DNA of 64,000 nt from JAJNBA01 sp963842295 (GTDB lineage: Bacteria; Actinomycetota; UBA4738; HRBIN12): assembly GCA_963842295.1 (NCBI GenBank), contig CAWJFY010000007.1, positions 351,194 through 415,193 of the forward strand. Reading direction: 5' to 3'. The notes under the pieces were generated by a model. The model made no database searches. It saw nothing but the letters and a program-made list of their open reading frames with translations, and was not told the origin of the DNA. The position numbers and the translations under genes were made by a program. The number at the start of each line of letters is the position of its first letter. Position 1 is the stretch's first letter. Positions 23,937 through 32,900 of this stretch are shown here, one piece after another.

Positions 23937-24847
23937 CAGGCGTCACCACTTTCCGGCTCCGCGACCGTCTCAGCAGGCGCTTCCACGGGCGGCGCCTCGG
24001 TCGGCGCGTCAGCCGACGCCTGCGCGGCCTCCGCGTCGCCCGCCGCCTGCGCGGCCTCCGCTGCCTCGGGCGCCGCCTCGAGCTCCTGGGGCTCGGGCTT
24101 CGGCGCGGCCTTCGCGCGGGTTGCCGGCTTCGTGGCTCGCTCGCCCTTCTCGGCTCGCGCGTGGGCACGAGCCATCGCTCGCTCGGTCTCCTGCTCGCGG
24201 TGCGGCACCTCGTCGCCGTGGTAGACCCACACCTTCACGCCGATCGCACCGAACGTCGTCTTGGCTGCAGCGGTTCCGAAGTCCACCTTGGCTCGGAGCG
24301 TGTGCAGCGGCACCCGTCCCTCGCGGTACCACTCCTTACGACCCATGTCCGTCCCGCCCAGCCGCCCTGCACACGCGACGCGCACGCCCAAGGCGCCGGC
24401 GCGCATCGCGGTCTGGACCGCGCGGCGCATCGCCCGGCGGAAAGCCACCCTTCCGGCGAGCTGCTCGGCGACCCCCTGCGCCAGGAGCGCGGCATCCGTG
24501 TCGGGCCGCACCTCGCTGGAGGCCTGGTTCATGTCCTCGACCTTCACGTCCACGCGCTTCTTCGTGTACCGTTCGACGTCCTTGCGCAAGCGATCCACCT
24601 CGGCGCCCTTGCGGCCGATCACGATGCCGGGCCGTGCGGTGCGGATGTAGACCCAGATCTGGTCGCCCTTGCGTTCGATGTCGATCGAAGAGATGCCGGC
24701 CCGCGACAACCGCGAGCGGATGTGCTTGCGGATCCAGACGTCCTCGTGGAGCGCCTCGATGTAGTCGCGCCGGCTCGCGTACCAATTCGATTTCCAGGGA
24801 TAGATGACCCCTAGCCGGAACCCGTACGGGTGAACTTTCTGTCCCAC
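23936..24847 (-). CDS. rpsC: 30S ribosomal protein S3 with Ala/Glu-rich tail
   Basis: mRNA-entry protein with a KH domain (GIVIGRKGAEVDRLRKDVE). The N-terminus GQKVHPYGFRLGVIYPWKS is canonical and marks the GTG at 24847, which shares a base with the rplV TAG. Residues from about 215 to 303 form an acidic, Ala/Pro/Glu-rich disordered extension (repeats such as EAAPEAAEAAQAAGDAEAAQ), longer than in most relatives. Confidence 0.97.
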   Translation of the reverse strand: MGQKVHPYGFRLGVIYPWKSNWYASRRDYIEALHEDVWIRKHIRSRLSRAGISSIDIERKGDQIWVYIRTARPGIVIGRKGAEVDRLRKDVERYTKKRVDVKVEDMNQASSEVRPDTDAALLAQGVAEQLAGRVAFRRAMRRAVQTAMRAGALGVRVACAGRLGGTDMGRKEWYREGRVPLHTLRAKVDFGTAAAKTTFGAIGVKVWVYHGDEVPHREQETERAMARAHARAEKGERATKPATRAKAAPKPEPQELEAAPEAAEAAQAAGDAEAAQASADAPTEAPPVEAPAETVAEPESGDA

Positions 24848-25191
24848 TACTCCTCGTCTCCCATCGTTTCGACCACGACCGTGACGTGCGATGTGCGCTT
24901 CCGGACCCTCGTCGCGCGGCCGTAGGCCCTCGGGCGGTAGCGGCGCAACGTCGGTCCCTCGTCTACCCAGGCCTTCGTCACCAGCAGGTTCTCCGCGATC
25001 ACCCCGGGACGCTGCTCCGCGTTGGCGACGGCGGAGTTCAGCAACTTCTCGAGGTCGCGAGAGGCGCCGAGGGTAGACAGGCGGAGGATGCGTCTGGCCT
25101 CCTCCACGTGCTGGCCGCGGATGAGGTCCACACCCCGCCGCATCTTCCGCGGCGACGTGCGGACGTATTTGACCGTGGCTCGAGCTTCCAT
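24847..25191 (-). CDS. rplV: 50S ribosomal protein L22
   Basis: Tunnel-lining protein with the long beta-hairpin KAWVDEGPTLRRYRPRAYGRA. 114 residues, starting ARATVKYVRTSPRKMRRGVDL. The hairpin tip shows no insertion or deletion. Confidence 0.98.
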   Translation of the reverse strand: MEARATVKYVRTSPRKMRRGVDLIRGQHVEEARRILRLSTLGASRDLEKLLNSAVANAEQRPGVIAENLLVTKAWVDEGPTLRRYRPRAYGRATRVRKRTSHVTVVVETMGDEE

Positions 25192-25473
25192 CTACCGGGG
25201 TCCCGTCTTTCGCTCTTCCCTCGAGTGCGTGCGGAACGTGCGCGTGGGGGCGAACTCGCCGAGCTTGTGCCCGACCATCGACTCCGACACGAACACCGGA
25301 ACATGCTTGCGACCGTCGTGAACCGCGATCGTGTGACCGATCATGTCGGGCACGATCGTCGAGCGTCGCGACCAGGTCTTCACGACCTTCTTCTCGCCGC
25401 GCTCGTTCATCCCGGCGATCTTGACCATGAGGTGCTCGTCCACGAACGGCCCCTTCTTCACGGACCTCGCCAT
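25192..25473 (-). CDS. rpsS: 30S ribosomal protein S19
   Basis: Head protein of 93 residues. RSVKKGPFVDEHLMVKI, KTWSRRSTIVPDMIGHTIAVHDGR (in two parts) and GHKLGEFAPTRTFRTH are invariant. The ATG shares one base with the rplB stop. Confidence 0.98.
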   Translation of the reverse strand: MARSVKKGPFVDEHLMVKIAGMNERGEKKVVKTWSRRSTIVPDMIGHTIAVHDGRKHVPVFVSESMVGHKLGEFAPTRTFRTHSREERKTGPR

Positions 25474-26303
25474 CAGCCACGCCCCTTCCCACGACGCCGG
25501 ATGATCTGCGAGTTCGACGCCTTCTTCTTCTTCCTGGTACGGCCTTCCTTCTTCCCCCAGGGCGAGGTCGGGTGGCGGCCGCCCGACGCTTTGCCTTCGC
25601 CGCCACCGAGAGGGTGATCGACCGGGTTCATCGCCACGCCGCGCACCGACGGCCGCTTGCCCTTCCAACGGTTGCGCCCTGCCTTGCCGAGGGAGATCAA
25701 CTCGTGTTCCGCGTTCCCTACGACCCCCACCGTGCCTTTGCAGGCGGAGGGGACCGTGCGCATCTCGCCCGAGGGAAGCCGCAGCGTGGCCAGCTTCCCC
25801 TCCTTGGCCATCAGCTGGACGCTGGTCCCGGCCGAACGCGCCATGCGTGCGCCGGCGCCGGGCTTCAGCTCCACCGCATGCACCACCGTGCCGACCGGGA
25901 TGTTCCGGAGCGGCAGGGAGTTCCCGGGGCGGATCTCGGCGCCGTCCCCGGACATCAGCATGTCGCCGACCCGTACACCGTCCGGCGCGAGGATGTAGCG
26001 CTTCTCGCCGTCCACGTAGTGCAACAAGGCGATCCGCGAGCTCCTGTTGGGGTCGTACTCGATCGTGGCTACCTTGGCCGGGATGCCGTCCTTGTTGCGA
26101 CGGAAGTCGATGACGCGGTAGCGACGCTTCGTGCCGCCTCCCTGGTGCCGCGTCGTGATCCGGCCGTGCACGTTCCGCCCGGCCTTCTTGCGCCCCTTCG
26201 TCAGGAGCGCCTTCTCGGGCGTCGACCGCGTGATCTCGTCGAACGAGGACACGCTGGCCCCACGCCTGCCCGGCGTCGTCGGCTTGTACTTTCGAACAGC
26301 CAC
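25473..26303 (-). CDS. rplB: 50S ribosomal protein L2
   Basis: Peptidyl-transferase-centre protein, 276 residues. KYKPTTPGRRGASVSSFDEI at the start, GRNVHGRITTRHQGGGTKR and the C-terminal NPVDHPLGGGEGKASGGRHP, which includes the universally conserved histidine, are all present. Confidence 0.98.
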   Translation of the reverse strand: MAVRKYKPTTPGRRGASVSSFDEITRSTPEKALLTKGRKKAGRNVHGRITTRHQGGGTKRRYRVIDFRRNKDGIPAKVATIEYDPNRSSRIALLHYVDGEKRYILAPDGVRVGDMLMSGDGAEIRPGNSLPLRNIPVGTVVHAVELKPGAGARMARSAGTSVQLMAKEGKLATLRLPSGEMRTVPSACKGTVGVVGNAEHELISLGKAGRNRWKGKRPSVRGVAMNPVDHPLGGGEGKASGGRHPTSPWGKKEGRTRKKKKASNSQIIRRRGKGRG

Positions 26304-26305
26304 GG

Positions 26306-26602
26306 CTACGACCCCCCACCCTCGAAGATCTCGATGCTGTCGCCCTGGGCGAGCGTCACCACGGCGCGCTTCTCGTCGGGACGTCGGCCCCGGGTGTACC
26401 CGCGCCGCTTCATCTTGCCGCGGCGTTTCAGCGTGTTGACCGACACCACCTGGACGTCCCAGATCGTCTGGACCGCCTCCTTGATCTCCGTCTTGTTCGC
26501 GCGCGGGTCGACCAAGAACGTGTACGTGTTGTGTTCGATGCCCGCGTAGGACTTCTCCGAGACGATGGGGCGGAAGATCACGTCGCGAGGGGACTTGTTC
26601 AC
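26306..26602 (-). CDS. rplW: 50S ribosomal protein L23
   Basis: Tunnel-exit docking site for trigger factor and SRP. 98 residues with IFRPIVSEKSYAGIEHNTY, FLVDPRANKTEIKEAVQTIW and MKRRGYTRGRRPDEKRAVV. Overlaps rplD by 4 nt. Confidence 0.98.
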   Translation of the reverse strand: MNKSPRDVIFRPIVSEKSYAGIEHNTYTFLVDPRANKTEIKEAVQTIWDVQVVSVNTLKRRGKMKRRGYTRGRRPDEKRAVVTLAQGDSIEIFEGGGS

Positions 26603-27312
26603 TCCGCCACCTCGTCCTTCTTCGGCGCTCTGTCTCGCGTCTTCCCCTGCGTCTCCGTCTTCGTCTCGGACGCCGTCGCCGATCCGCGCGGTGCCCGCGT
26701 CAGGCCGTCGATAGCAGCGTCGGTGAACAGCACGCGGTCCGCCAATAGCACGTCATAGGTCCCGAGACCGTTCGCGTAGGCGATCTTCACGCTCGTGAGA
26801 TTCCGGAAGGATTTCTCGACCGCGCCCGACTCCGTGGGAACGGGCAGGACCAACAGGATCCGGCCTTTGAGCTCCAGCGAATCCAGGACGCCCACCGCCT
26901 GACTCGTCTTCGGCTCGTCCCAAGCAAGGTCGTCGACAACGGCCAGCTTGCCGCTCTGCAGGGCGTCGGTGAGGGCGGATCGGAGCGCTCCCCGGCGCAT
27001 CTTCTTGTTGACCTTCTGGGAGTGGTCGCGCGGCGTCGGACCGTGGGCCACCCCGCCGCCGACCCATTGGGGAGACCGGATCGAGCCCTGTCGGGACCGA
27101 CCGGTGCCCTTCTGCCTCCATGGCTTCCTGCCGCCGCCGCGGACCTCGCCTCGCGTCTTCGTCGAGTGCGTGCCCGCGCGGATCCCGGCGAGGCCCGCCA
27201 CGACCACTTGATGCATCAGTGGCACGCTCACCCTCGACTCGAAGATCTCGGCGGGAAGATCCCGAGATCCGGTCTTCTTCCCGGCGAGGTCGCGCATCTC
27301 GATCGAGGCCAT
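26599..27312 (-). CDS. rplD: 50S ribosomal protein L4
   Basis: Tunnel-constriction protein, 237 residues. The extended loop KTRGEVRGGGRKPWRQKGTG and RSRQGSIRSPQWVGGGVAHG carries no obvious macrolide-resistance change. A Lys/Thr/Glu-rich C-terminal tail of about 25 residues follows the fold. The ATG shares one base with the rplC stop. Confidence 0.97.
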   Translation of the reverse strand: MASIEMRDLAGKKTGSRDLPAEIFESRVSVPLMHQVVVAGLAGIRAGTHSTKTRGEVRGGGRKPWRQKGTGRSRQGSIRSPQWVGGGVAHGPTPRDHSQKVNKKMRRGALRSALTDALQSGKLAVVDDLAWDEPKTSQAVGVLDSLELKGRILLVLPVPTESGAVEKSFRNLTSVKIAYANGLGTYDVLLADRVLFTDAAIDGLTRAPRGSATASETKTETQGKTRDRAPKKDEVAE

Positions 27313-27980
27313 CAGGCGCCACTCCCCGCCGAAGACTTGCCGGATGGAGCCTTGACCGCCGAACGCGCCATGAGGAGGCCCCCGTTCGGCCCGGGTACCG
27401 CTCCCTTGATGAGCAGCAGGCCGCGCTCGGCGTCGGCCCGCACGACTTCGAGGTTCAACACCGTCACGCGCACGTTCCCGTACTGACCCGCCATCGGCAT
27501 GTCCTTGAACACCCGGCTCGGGGTCGCGCACGCACCGATCGCGCCGGGCGCTCGGTGCTTGCGCTTGGTGCCGTGGCTGGCGCGCAGCCCGTGGAACCCG
27601 TGGCGCTTCATCACCCCGGTCGTGCCGTGGCCCTTGGAGACACCGACCACATCGACCCGATCGCCGGGGCTGAACACGTCGACCGTGATCTCCTGGCCCG
27701 GCTCGTAGCTCCCGGCGTCGTCCGTCCGCAGCTCGACCACGTGGCGGCCCGGCGCCGCGTCGTGCTTCTCGAAATGCCCCTTCATCGGCCCTGTCAGGTC
27801 GCGGGGCCGGACCGTACCGAACGAGAGCTGGACGGCGTCGTAGCCGTCGGTCTCCTTCGTCTTCACCTGGGACACGACGGACGGCCCCGCCTTGATGACC
27901 GTGACCGGCACGGCGCGGGTGTCGTCGAAGATCTGGGTCATCCCCAGCTTCGTGCCCAAGATGCCTTTCGTCTCAGCCAT
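27312..27980 (-). CDS. rplC: 50S ribosomal protein L3
   Basis: Assembly initiator reaching the peptidyl transferase centre. 222 residues. GILGTKLGMTQIFDDTRAV, KRHGFHGLRASHGTKRKHRA and GACATPSRVFKDMPMAG match actinobacterial L3. A short Ser/Ala/Gly-rich tail follows. Confidence 0.98.
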   Translation of the reverse strand: MAETKGILGTKLGMTQIFDDTRAVPVTVIKAGPSVVSQVKTKETDGYDAVQLSFGTVRPRDLTGPMKGHFEKHDAAPGRHVVELRTDDAGSYEPGQEITVDVFSPGDRVDVVGVSKGHGTTGVMKRHGFHGLRASHGTKRKHRAPGAIGACATPSRVFKDMPMAGQYGNVRVTVLNLEVVRADAERGLLLIKGAVPGPNGGLLMARSAVKAPSGKSSAGSGA

Positions 27981-27985
27981 CGCTC

Positions 27986-28294
27986 CTACAACTTGATCTC
28001 GATGTCGACCCCGGCCGACAGGTTCAGACGCTGCAGCTCCTGCACCGTCTTGGACGTGGCGTCCACGATGTCGATCAATCGCTTGTGCGTGAGCATCTGG
28101 AAGTGCTCACGCGAGTCCTTGTACTTATGCGGCGAGCGGATCACCGTGTAGATCGATCGCTCGGTCGGCAGCGGAACGGGCCCGACGACCTTGGCGCCGG
28201 TGCGCGTCACGTGCTCGACGATGTCGCGCGCCGCCACGTCCAGCATCCGGTGGTCGTACGCCCGGAGCTTGATCCGGATCTTCGGTCCCGCCAC
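27986..28294 (-). CDS. rpsJ: 30S ribosomal protein S10
   Basis: Head protein and NusE partner in antitermination. 102 residues with IRIKLRAYDHRMLDVAARDI, GPVPLPTERSIYTVIRSPHK and the end RLNLSAGVDIEIKL. First gene of the S10 cluster, 50 nt after tuf1. Confidence 0.98.
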   Translation of the reverse strand: MAGPKIRIKLRAYDHRMLDVAARDIVEHVTRTGAKVVGPVPLPTERSIYTVIRSPHKYKDSREHFQMLTHKRLIDIVDATSKTVQELQRLNLSAGVDIEIKL

Positions 28295-28344
28295 TGCCTC
28301 GTCCCCTCGCCTTCGGTTCTCGATGTCCCTCTGTGTTTTCTTGG

Positions 28345-29529
28345 CTACTTCAGGACCTTGGTGACCCGTCCGGCCCCGACGGTGCGCCCGCCCTCGCGGA
28401 TCGCGAACCGGAGACCGTCCTCCATCGCGATGGGCTTGTCGAGCTCCACCCGCATCTCCACGTTGTCCCCGGGCATCACCATCTCGACGCCTTCCGGCAA
28501 GTGCGCCACGCCCGTCACGTCGGTGGTCCGGAAGTAGAACTGGGGCTTGTAACCGTCGAAGAACGGCGTGTGGCGGCCGCCCTCCTCCTTGGACAGGATG
28601 TAGACGTTCGACATGAACTCGGTGTGAGGGGTGATGGAGCCCGGCTTCGCCAGCACCTGGCCGCGTTCCACCTCGTCCTTGTCGATGCCTCGGAGGAGCA
28701 CCCCCACGTTGTCGCCTGCCGTGATCTCGTCGAGGAGCTTGCGGAACATCTCGAGGTCGGTCGCGATCGTCTTGCGGGTCTCCCGCAATCCGACGATCTC
28801 GACTTCCTCCATCTTCTTGAGGACGCCTTGCTCAACGCGGCCCGTGACGACCGTGCCACGGCCGGTGATCGAGAAGACGTCTTCGATCGGCATCAGGAAT
28901 GGCTTGTCGGTGTCGCGCACGGGCTCGGGGATGAACGTGTCGCACGCCTCCAGGAGCTCGTCGACCTTGGCCATCCACGTCTCGTCGCCCTCGAGCGCCT
29001 TCAGGGCCGAGATCTGGATCACCGGCACGTCGTCACCCGGGTACTCGTAGGACGTGAGCAGCTCACGGACCTCGAGCTCGACGAGGTCGAGCAGCTCGGG
29101 GTCGTCGACCATGTCGCACTTGTTCAGGGCGACGACGATCGAAGGCACCCCCACCTGGCGGGCGAGGAGCACGTGCTCACGGGTCTGTGGCATGGGGCCG
29201 TCGGCCGCGGACACGACCAGGATGGCGCCGTCCACCTGTGCGGCGCCCGTGATCATGTTCTTCACGTAGTCGGCGTGGCCCGGCATGTCGACGTGTGCGT
29301 AGTGCCGGTTGTCGGTCTCGTACTCGACGTGGGCGATCGCGATCGTGATGCCGCGCTCGCGCTCCTCAGGGGCCTTGTCGATCTCGTCGAACGGCGTGAA
29401 CTCGGCCATGCCCTTCTCGGCCTGGCGCTTGGTGATCGCCGCCGTGAGCGTCGTCTTGCCGTGGTCGATGTGGCCCATCGTGCCGATGTTCACGTGGGGC
29501 TTCGTACGCTCGAACTTCTTCTTGCCCAT
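28345..29529 (-). CDS. tuf: Elongation factor Tu, copy 1 (Met in place of the DCPGH cysteine)
   Basis: Delivers aminoacyl-tRNA to the ribosome. 394 residues with G1 GHIDHGKT (19-26), the effector RGITIA, G4 NKCD and G5 SALK. The G3 box reads DMPGHADY instead of DCPGHADY: residue 82 (E. coli Cys81) is Met, codon 29284-29286. It differs from copy 2 (50305-51489) at about 38 residues. Located in the classical str operon after fusA. Confidence 0.98.
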   Translation of the reverse strand: MGKKKFERTKPHVNIGTMGHIDHGKTTLTAAITKRQAEKGMAEFTPFDEIDKAPEERERGITIAIAHVEYETDNRHYAHVDMPGHADYVKNMITGAAQVDGAILVVSAADGPMPQTREHVLLARQVGVPSIVVALNKCDMVDDPELLDLVELEVRELLTSYEYPGDDVPVIQISALKALEGDETWMAKVDELLEACDTFIPEPVRDTDKPFLMPIEDVFSITGRGTVVTGRVEQGVLKKMEEVEIVGLRETRKTIATDLEMFRKLLDEITAGDNVGVLLRGIDKDEVERGQVLAKPGSITPHTEFMSNVYILSKEEGGRHTPFFDGYKPQFYFRTTDVTGVAHLPEGVEMVMPGDNVEMRVELDKPIAMEDGLRFAIREGGRTVGAGRVTKVLK

Positions 29530-29560
29530 GATCCCTCTCCTCTTCCGCTCCTATCGGGCC

Positions 29561-31720
29561 CTACTCGCCCGAGACCCGGGCGATGATCTCCTTCGATACC
29601 TGCGCCGGCACCTCCGCATAGGCGTGAAGCTGCATCGGGCTGTGCGCGGCGCGGCCCTGGGTCCGCGAGCGCAGGTCGGTCGCGTAGCCGAACAGCTCGG
29701 CCAGCGGCACCAGCACCCTGATCACCTTCTGCCCCCCCGAGTCGTCGATCCGCTCGATCCGGCCGCGCCGGGCCGTCACGTCGCCCATCACCTCTCCCAT
29801 GAAGTCTTCGGGAGTGGTCACCTCGAACTCCATGACGGGCTCGAGCAGTGCGGGATCGGCCTTGCGGGCCGCCTCCTTCAGCGCCATCGAACCGGCGATC
29901 TTGAACGCCATCTCGCTCGAGTCGACCTCGTGGAAGGTGCCGTCCATCAGGGTCGCCCGGACGTCCACCATCGGGTACCCGGCCAGCACGCCGTTGTCGA
30001 GCGCCTCCTGGATCCCCTGGTCCACAGCGGGGATGTACTCGCGGGGGATCTTGCCGCCGACGATCTTGTTCAGGAACTCGTATCCCCCACCGGGACCGGT
30101 CGGCTCCAGGTTGATCACAACATGCGCGAATTGTCCGCGGCCTCCTGTCTGCCGGACGAAGCGGGTCTCGACCTTGTGCACCTCGCGGCGGATCGTCTCG
30201 CGGTAGGCGACCTGCGGCTTGCCGACGTTGGCGTCGACGGAGAACTCTCGCTTCAGGCGGTCCACGATGATGTCGAGATGGAGCTCGCCCATCCCCGAGA
30301 TCACCGTCTGTCCCGTCTCGTCGTCGAACTTCACGACGAACGTCGGGTCCTCGTCCGCGAGCTTGGCGAGGCCGTTCCCCAGCTTGTCCTGGTCAGCCTT
30401 CGTCTTGGGTTCCACCGCCACGGAGATGACGGGCGTGGGGAAGCTGATCGATTCGAGGACGACCTGGTGGTCGGGATCGCAGATCGTGTCACCGGTCGTC
30501 GCGTGCTTCAAGCCGACGACGGCGACGATGTCGCCCGTGTAGGCGGCCGCCATGTCTTCACGGTGGTTGGCGTGCATCTGCAGGATCCGCCCGATCCGCT
30601 CCTTGCGGTCCTTGGTGGCGTTGGCCACGTGGGTCCCGGCTCGGAGCACACCCGAATAGACCCGCAGGTACGTGAGACGGCCGACGTAGGCGTCCGACAT
30701 GATCTTGAACGCGAGTGCGGCGAACGGCTCGGAGTCCTCAGGCTTCCGCTCGACGTGGGCTGCTTCGTCGTTCGGCAGATGACCCTGCACGGGAAGTACC
30801 TCGGCCGGGGACGGGAGATAGGCGACGATCGCGTCGAGCAGCAGCTGGACACCCTTGTTCTTGAATGCGGATCCGACCAGCACCGGAACCCCCAACCCGC
30901 CGAGCGTCGCGCGACGGATCGCGCGGTGCAGCTCTTCCGTCGTCGGCTCCTCCTCGTGCACGAACTTCTCCATCACCGACTCGTCGTGGTCGGCGAGCTT
31001 CTCGAAGAGCTGGTGGCGCGCCGACTCGGCCGCTTCCCGGTATCCCTCCGGGATGTCCGTGTCGTGCCATTCCTCGCCCATCTCTCCCTCCCAGTAGTGG
31101 GCGTTCATCTGGACGAGGTCGATCACGCCGTGGAAATCCGACTCGGTACCCCAGGGAAGCTGCAGGACGAGCGGGGTCGCCTGCAGTCGGTCCACGATCA
31201 TCTCGACGGTGCGTTCGAAGTTGGCCCCGGTCCGGTCCATCTTGTTGATGAAGCAGATCCGCGGCACCTTGTATCGATCGGCCTGTCGCCAGACCGTCTC
31301 GCTCTGCGGCTCGACCCCCGCGACGGCGTCGAAGACCGCAACGGCGCCGTCCAGCACACGGAGCGATCGTTCGACTTCGACCGTGAAGTCGACGTGACCG
31401 GGGGTATCGATGATGTTGATCCAGTGGCCCTTCCACTGACAGGTGGTGGCGGCCGAGGTGATCGTGATGCCACGCTCGCGCTCCTGCACCATCCAATCCA
31501 TCTGGGCGGTGCCTTCGTGCACCTCGCCGATCTTGTACGCCTTCCCCGTGTAGTACAGGATCCGCTCGGTGGTGGTGGTCTTGCCCGCGTCGATGTGAGC
31601 CATGATGCCGATGTTGCGCGTGCGAGCGAGGGGGTACTCGCGGATCGCGAGCCCCTTGCCGCCGTCCTTGACCTTCTGTTCGGTCGTCGCCACCTGCATC
31701 CTCTCCGCGGGGACCGCCAT
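29561..31720 (-). CDS. fusA: Elongation factor G
   Basis: GTPase driving translocation and, with RRF, ribosome recycling. 719 residues, slightly long because of a 30-residue N-terminal extension before RNIGIMAHIDAGKTTTTERI. Switch II is IDTPGHVDF, G4 NKMDRTGA, and domain IV carries GGRGQFAHVVI and SSEMAFKIAGSMALKEA. Between rpsG and tuf1. Confidence 0.98.
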   Translation of the reverse strand: MAVPAERMQVATTEQKVKDGGKGLAIREYPLARTRNIGIMAHIDAGKTTTTERILYYTGKAYKIGEVHEGTAQMDWMVQERERGITITSAATTCQWKGHWINIIDTPGHVDFTVEVERSLRVLDGAVAVFDAVAGVEPQSETVWRQADRYKVPRICFINKMDRTGANFERTVEMIVDRLQATPLVLQLPWGTESDFHGVIDLVQMNAHYWEGEMGEEWHDTDIPEGYREAAESARHQLFEKLADHDESVMEKFVHEEEPTTEELHRAIRRATLGGLGVPVLVGSAFKNKGVQLLLDAIVAYLPSPAEVLPVQGHLPNDEAAHVERKPEDSEPFAALAFKIMSDAYVGRLTYLRVYSGVLRAGTHVANATKDRKERIGRILQMHANHREDMAAAYTGDIVAVVGLKHATTGDTICDPDHQVVLESISFPTPVISVAVEPKTKADQDKLGNGLAKLADEDPTFVVKFDDETGQTVISGMGELHLDIIVDRLKREFSVDANVGKPQVAYRETIRREVHKVETRFVRQTGGRGQFAHVVINLEPTGPGGGYEFLNKIVGGKIPREYIPAVDQGIQEALDNGVLAGYPMVDVRATLMDGTFHEVDSSEMAFKIAGSMALKEAARKADPALLEPVMEFEVTTPEDFMGEVMGDVTARRGRIERIDDSGGQKVIRVLVPLAELFGYATDLRSRTQGRAAHSPMQLHAYAEVPAQVSKEIIARVSGE

Positions 31721-31782
31721 CTAAGGGGTCCCCTCCACACGGGAAACCGGCCCCTGAGGGCCGGTGCCGTGGCTCTCCTCGA

Positions 31783-32253
31783 TCACCATCGGTAGTGCGC
31801 GAACGCCTTGTTGGCCTCGGCCATCTTGTGCATGTCCTCCCGCCGCTTCACGGATGCCCCCTGGCCGTTGGCGGCGTCCATGATCTCCGAGACCAATCGT
31901 TCGGCCATCGAGTTCTCGCGCCGGGCGCGCGAGAAGTTCACGAGCCATCGCAACGCGAGCGTGGTGCCGCGGGTCGGCTTCACCTCCACGGGTACCTGGT
32001 AGGAGGCGCCTCCGACCCTGCGGGACTTCACCTCCAGCATCGGCCGCACGTTCTCGACGGCGCGCTTCAGGGTGATCACGGGGTCGTTCGCGGTCTTCTG
32101 GCTGATCTGCTCGAGCGCTTCGTAGACGATGTGCTCGGCCACGGTTTTCTTCCCGTGCAACAGCACCTTGTTGACCAACTGCGTCACCAATGGGTTCTGG
32201 TAGACGGGGTCGGGGGTGATCCCCCTGCGTACGGCAGGGCCCTTCCGGGGCAT
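31783..32253 (-). CDS. rpsG: 30S ribosomal protein S7
   Basis: Head-assembly protein and str-operon repressor. 156 residues: MPRKGPAVRRGITPDPVYQN, KVLLHGKKTVAEHIVYEALE and RRENSMAERLVSEIMDAANG. Start is 3 nt after the rpsL stop. Confidence 0.98.
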   Translation of the reverse strand: MPRKGPAVRRGITPDPVYQNPLVTQLVNKVLLHGKKTVAEHIVYEALEQISQKTANDPVITLKRAVENVRPMLEVKSRRVGGASYQVPVEVKPTRGTTLALRWLVNFSRARRENSMAERLVSEIMDAANGQGASVKRREDMHKMAEANKAFAHYRW

Positions 32254-32255
32254 GA

Positions 32256-32630
32256 CTACTCGCCACCCTTCTTGGCGCCGTAGCGCGACCGGGCCTTGCG
32301 GCGGTCGCGTACGCCTGCGGTGTCGAGCGTGCCCCGGACGATCTTGTAGCGAACGCCGGGAAGGTCGCGCACGCGACCTCCGCGGACGAGCACGATCGAG
32401 TGCTCCTGAAGGTTGTGCCCCACGCCCGGGATGTACACCGTGACCTCGATCCCTGAGGTCAGCCGGACCCTGGCGACCTTCCGAAGGGCCGAGTTCGGCT
32501 TCTTCGGGGTCATCGTGTAGACGCGCGTGCAGACGCCACGCCGCTGCGACGAGCCCTTCAGCGCGGGGCTCTTCGTCCGCTTCTTGGGCCTCGACCGGCC
32601 CTTCCGCACGAGTTGTTGGATGGTGGGCAT
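32256..32630 (-). CDS. rpsL: 30S ribosomal protein S12 (Arg at the Lys88 position)
   Basis: Decoding-centre protein of 124 residues, starting MPTIQQLVRKGRSRPKKRT. The loop TPKKPNSALRK keeps Lys43. The second loop reads GGRVRDLPGVRYK where nearly all bacteria have GGRVKDLPG: residue 88 is Arg (codon 32367-32369). Lys88Arg is a known streptomycin-resistance substitution. First gene of the str operon. Confidence 0.98.
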   Translation of the reverse strand: MPTIQQLVRKGRSRPKKRTKSPALKGSSQRRGVCTRVYTMTPKKPNSALRKVARVRLTSGIEVTVYIPGVGHNLQEHSIVLVRGGRVRDLPGVRYKIVRGTLDTAGVRDRRKARSRYGAKKGGE

Positions 32631-32664
32631 GGCTCTCTCGTCTGCACTCTTTCCTTTTCATTCA

Positions 32665-32819
32665 CCGAGGCGTGGGAGCCTCGGGCCGAACCCTTTGGGG
32701 CGCAGCGCGAACGCCGCGACCCTGCGGGGTTGTCGCTCCGACCGGAGCCGGACGCCCGACATGTTCGCCGTACTCGGGCGCGACCGCCAAAGCTACTGGT
32801 CGTGAGCACGAGATGTCAA
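32665..32819 (-). promoter_or_regulatory. Promoter and leader of the str operon (rpsL-rpsG-fusA-tuf)
   Basis: A perfect minus-strand TTGACA (32814-32819) and TAGCTT (32790-32795) are 18 nt apart. The leader of about 155 nt ends with a CCGAGGC/GCCTCGG hairpin at 32665-32684 before the rpsL ribosome binding site. The remaining sequence to the rpoC stop (32820-32900) holds only a short GTCGGG-TT-CCCGAC hairpin at 32885-32898 that may be the rpoBC terminator. Confidence 0.65.
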
Positions 32820-32900
32820 CCGCGTGGGTACCACCCGGCGTGAGGGCCGGCCTGCGCGGATGCGCTCGCTAGCCTACCCGGCGGGTCGGGTTCCCGACAC

